From Larus michahellis (Eukaryota > Chordata > Aves > Charadriiformes > Laridae), in NCBI RefSeq assembly GCF_964199755.1, contig NC_133907.1, forward strand, positions 749,001-813,000: 64,000 bases of DNA, read 5' to 3'. A program made the translations under genes and the position numbers. The notes below the pieces were generated by a model. It saw only the letters and a list, made by a program, of their open reading frames with translations, was not told where the DNA came from and ran no database searches. Shown one piece after another: positions 61,201-64,000 of the stretch (its first letter is position 1; each line of letters starts with the position of its first letter).

Positions 61201-63553
61201 CAGAAGACAAGTATTTTGTGATATAATGTTAGATTGTTAATAGATATGTCTATAAACTAGTCTCACTCATTGTATACATATGGGATACAGTGACTTTGTA
61301 CAATAAAGCTATTAACTATTTTTTATGCTGTGCATAGATTGCACAGCCTTTATTGGTCAGCAAGTAAGGTCAGGGAGGAAGAACAGGCTTTTGGGCAAGA
61401 ATTGCCCAGGAAGGAAGAGGGATTGATTTCTAAAAGGGGAGGGAGTGGGGAACCACAAAGCTTTCCAGGCCTGATAAAGGAAAATTAGAAATCGGGGAGA
61501 AACTAGGAAGTGAGGGTTTTGTGTGAAATATTTCCCTGAGAATAAAAAGTGAAGCAATTGGGTATGTTTCGAGTGGTGTCACTGACGATACCACCTCTTT
61601 TTATCTCCGGTAAAGGAAGATTATTTTTTCTCTGAAATTACATAGCCTGGTTGGACTGGCAACAAGACCTGTATTTGTCTTCCAGTTCCATCCATTCCCC
61701 TGCCTTCCTCAGAGGCAGAGGAGGGCTGGGAGCATCTATGGCCCCAGTGCTAAGTGTCGCTCTGTGGCCCTGCGCACCATTAGGTGTGTACCGTACTCAG
61801 CCTTCAGATGGATAATCGTAGGCTCCTTGTTGGAAGGAACCTCTGGAGATCACCTAGTTCAAGCCCCTGGTCAAAACAGGACTGTTGGTAATCTATTCAG
61901 GATCATCCAGGACTTTGTTTAACCACATCTTGAAAACCTCCAAGAGCAGAGATATCATACTTTCTCCGGACAACCTCATCCAACACTGCACCTTTGCAGA
62001 AAGAAGTTTCTTTGTTACCTGCAGTGTAGAACTGAGTCTGTTCATGTAAGTTTCTAAACCCTACCAAGAAAAATCTTCTGATCTCTTCAAAGGTCAGGAG
62101 TACTAATACCATCCTTAACAAAAGAATTCTTATTGAGGGTGAAGAGCACATTTTCCTGGTAATGATCTCAAAGCAGATAGACAGCACCTGTATATTCAAG
62201 ATCGTGGCTTTCGGTCTCTGCCAAACTGAGCTTTAAAAAAAACAAATCAACAAATCAAGAAACCCCAAACACCCTGTACGTTATGTTCTTATTCCCACAT
62301 AGTTGTCATATTTTAAGCTTTCTTGAGGTTGAAGTTCTTCAACCTGCATCCAAAAGTATTATTTGAAAAATAAGATTCTGATAGATTTATCACAGGCTTT
62401 TTGTGACTTGTAAATACTTTTAATAAGTTACGTGATTTTTTCCTAAAACCTTTTAATATTTCAACCCTACAAATTGGATTCTATTCCCAAAATTCGTCTC
62501 AAAAAAGCATATCGTGCCCTTCTTCAGCTGCAACTGTGCTGCTGTGCATCAGTGTGCATCACTCTGTGATAATATAACCTCCTGATTTGTTGTACCTGAG
62601 CTATTCAAATTACAACTATTAATTGTGATAAAGGGTTTCTTTTACTCCTTCCCCGTCTCCAGCCCTCCTGTGGATCTGTGGAAAGCTGTGTATAAGCTGG
62701 CTGGCACATTGTCTTATTTACCCTCTGCCAGTCTCTGGAATTTTCTGGAGAATTATTCCACCCGTTTTCCTGCAAGTTTCTTTGCCTCAGACCATACAGC
62801 TGAAACAGCAAGCGTGTATCATTGGGATACAGGGTAGTGTGGATTGGTCACAGCCTTGGCTATTTTTGTTTAGCACCTTTTAATTTCCATTAAATATTTT
62901 AACAATTTTAGTTGCATGTCAGTTTGCAAGAGTGTTTTTGTCAGCTGCCTAGTAGGTGAGCGCCTGGCTAAATACAACATTGTTTGCGAACAATCATGGG
63001 GTACTATTTTTATTTCTTGGGGATATAATAAACATTTTTATTTGGAGATTTTCCCAAATGAGTTTGCCAAACCTGCCTGGACCAATATAAACCATGCTAC
63101 ACCATTGAGTAGGAATCCCTCGGCTGTGCATCATTGTCTAATACGAAATGTGCCAACATGAGAATTACTTGAATTCTCCTGCAATACCATATTTTCTCCT
63201 TGAAAATCTGCCAAGAACTTATTCTGGGTAATGTTCATCTTTCAGATCCTGTAGAAGTGGGAGAATGTAGCTCATTAGCACACAGGGACAAAGGAGGAGA
63301 AGTGGAGCTTGATCATACCTGCATCATGCGCAAAGTTTTGAGGTTAATTTTTATGGGAAGGCATACATGCACTTTTTCCTAATGCTCAAGGATTTGAATC
63401 TAATTTGAGTAAAATTAATTTGCTGTCTTTTCTTGTCTTCGGTAGCTTGCTGATGATCGTATGGCACTGGTATCGGGAATAAGTTTAGATCCCGAAGCAG
63501 CAATTGGAGTAACAAAACGCTTACCTCCCAAATGGGTCGATGGAGCAGACGAA
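58117..63553 (+). CDS. STX16: syntaxin-16, 5' part of the gene: join(58117..58251, 61042..61053, 63446..63553), continues beyond the window
   Basis: STX16 is a Qa-SNARE of the trans-Golgi network that pairs with syntaxin-6, Vti1a and VAMP3/4 in retrograde transport from endosomes. The three exons encode the first 85 residues. The protein opens [17 protein letters not shown], the short N-peptide that in this family binds the SM protein VPS45. Next come a serine-rich linker, ELDE, and then [18 protein letters not shown] and [10 protein letters not shown]. All match vertebrate STX16 from memory. All introns are phase 0 with GT-AG ends. The start sits in a good context (GCGGCCATGG), and an in-frame stop at 58087-58089 rules out an upstream extension. 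The Habc bundle, SNARE helix and C-terminal membrane anchor must lie to the right of the window. Identity is very secure; the isoform actually used is not known. Confidence 0.95.
58325..58512 (-). repeat. C/T-rich low-complexity tract, G-quadruplex-prone on the minus strand
   Basis: On the + strand the sequence is almost only C and T, with repeated runs of four or more C (C14 at 58387-58400, others around 58365-58375, 58415-58440 and 58450-58495). The minus strand therefore carries many close G-runs, the pattern needed for G-quadruplexes. It starts about 75 bp after the exon 1 donor. Any effect on transcription or splicing is inference. Confidence 0.75.
60376..60615 (-). mobile_element. CR1 LINE 3' end in STX16 intron 1
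   Basis: The + strand starts GAATCATAGAATGGCTTGGG, then GTGGGAAGGGACCTTAAAGC and the CCTGCCCTGGGCAGGGACAC block, and ends around TCTAAATCTACCCTCTG. It is the reversed CR1 3' end, 5' truncated, about 240 bp. Across 60413-60578 it differs from the upstream copy at 57204-57369 at only two positions by eye, so both belong to the same, fairly young subfamily. Confidence 0.93.
61042..61053 (+). other. STX16: STX16 coding exon 2, a 12-nt microexon (ELDE)
   Basis: GAGCTGGATGAG is flanked by CACTTCAG upstream and GTATTG downstream. It encodes Glu-Leu-Asp-Glu and joins exon 1 and exon 3 in frame (phase 0 on both sides). These residues occur at this position in mammalian STX16 and are absent from some isoforms, which supports a genuine skippable exon. 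At 12 nt it is too short for normal exon definition, so inclusion probably depends on intronic enhancers. Confidence 0.88.
61054..63445 (+). other. STX16: STX16 intron 2
   Basis: About 2.4 kb, beginning GTATTG and ending with the pyrimidine-rich acceptor TCTTGTCTTCGGTAG. It contains an old CR1 copy at 61815-62060 and otherwise AT-rich unique sequence. No additional exon is recognised. Confidence 0.87.
61815..62060 (-). mobile_element. older CR1 LINE fragment in STX16 intron 2
   Basis: TTGGAAGGAACCTCTGGAGA, then TCACCTAGTTCAAGCCCCTG and CATCTTGAAAACCTCCAAGA, is the reversed 3' region of an older CR1 type (the 'ggaacctctggagatca' class). It is far more diverged than the two CR1 copies near exon 1. 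Its boundaries are approximate. Confidence 0.75.
63446..63553 (+). other. STX16: STX16 coding exon 3
   Basis: 36 codons, from [13 protein letters not shown] to [10 protein letters not shown], between the acceptor CGGTAG and the donor GAA|GTAAGT, phase 0 at both ends. This is a strongly conserved part of syntaxin-16 between the N-peptide and the Habc domain, and it anchors the identification of the gene. Confidence 0.96.
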
Positions 63554-64000
63554 GTAAGTTGTGTGGCAGATCCAACACAGAGTTTGATTTCTCTTGTAGG
63601 AATTTAGTAGTGTTGTCAGTTACGTTCTGGGTGCTGTAAGTTTTATGATGGAACTAGTATTAGAAGAAAAATTAAAATATGTGTGTTTTCTAAACTGGCA
63701 CTCTTGTTTAGAGGAAAATATCAGGCTTGAGGTTACTTAGTATCTTGAAGGATACATTGCAAGTGAAATGAAGGGAGATTATCTATGGCCAGAAGTTCTA
63801 GAAGACTGGGTTGGTATCATCAGTGGGAGCCCAGTATTAACACTACACTGGGAGCATTGGGATAGACATGCTGTGGCTGAACGATTAGACTTGAGGCTGC
63901 AGGAAAGTCCTAAAGCTCGTAGCAAAGCAAAGTTGTTCTCAGTTTGAAACTTAGAGGGAAGGGTACAAAAAAAATCCACTAGACTTTTTGTTTGAACACT
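63554..64000 (+). other. STX16: STX16 intron 3, left part
   Basis: Begins with the consensus donor GTAAGT and runs off the window. No further exon is visible before the right edge. Confidence 0.85.

Overview
The window looks like nuclear DNA of a bird. The evidence is several copies of the 3' end of the CR1 LINE (minus-strand copies ending in the typical short GAATCATA-type tail), decayed MIR/CORE-SINE fragments, and the 5' part of a vertebrate gene with GT-AG introns. No operons, bacterial genes, CRISPR arrays or rRNA genes are visible, and I saw no convincing tRNA gene. Which bird it is cannot be told from what I can read.

Only one gene can be supported. The first three coding exons of syntaxin-16 (STX16), a trans-Golgi/endosome SNARE, lie on the + strand at 58117-58251, 61042-61053 and 63446-63553. 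The gene continues past the right edge. Exon 1 sits in a CpG island (about 57670-58330) with ETS and YY1 motifs. Exon 1 has two in-frame donor sites and exon 2 is a 12-nt microexon, so four in-frame N-terminal variants are possible. This fits the known N-terminal splice diversity of mammalian STX16.

The remaining 57 kb to the left is intergenic. In mammals the STX16 side facing away from NPEPL1/GNAS holds APCDD1L and VAPB after a gap, so this is probably the equivalent gap, but nothing here confirms it. The stretch contains: a decayed Ty3/gypsy-type reverse transcriptase on the minus strand (about 3250-3935); several CpG-dense blocks between 6 and 14 kb and at 39.8, 42.7 and 45.1 kb; a nested inverted repeat at 36.4 kb; a CR1 tail at 38.2 kb; MIR-like SINEs at 41.2, 51.0, 52.3 and 52.5 kb; a 28-nt poly-A at 54.7 kb; and an old LINE ORF2 fragment at 55.6-55.9 kb.

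In the STX16 neighbourhood a CR1 copy ends just upstream of the CpG island. A second, nearly identical copy lies in intron 1 in the same orientation, so the promoter and first exon are bracketed by direct repeats. A third, older CR1 lies in intron 2. I did not find an undescribed biological system. The best leads are the STX16 microexon and dual donor, the repeat pair around exon 1, the gypsy relic, and the orphan CpG-dense blocks.
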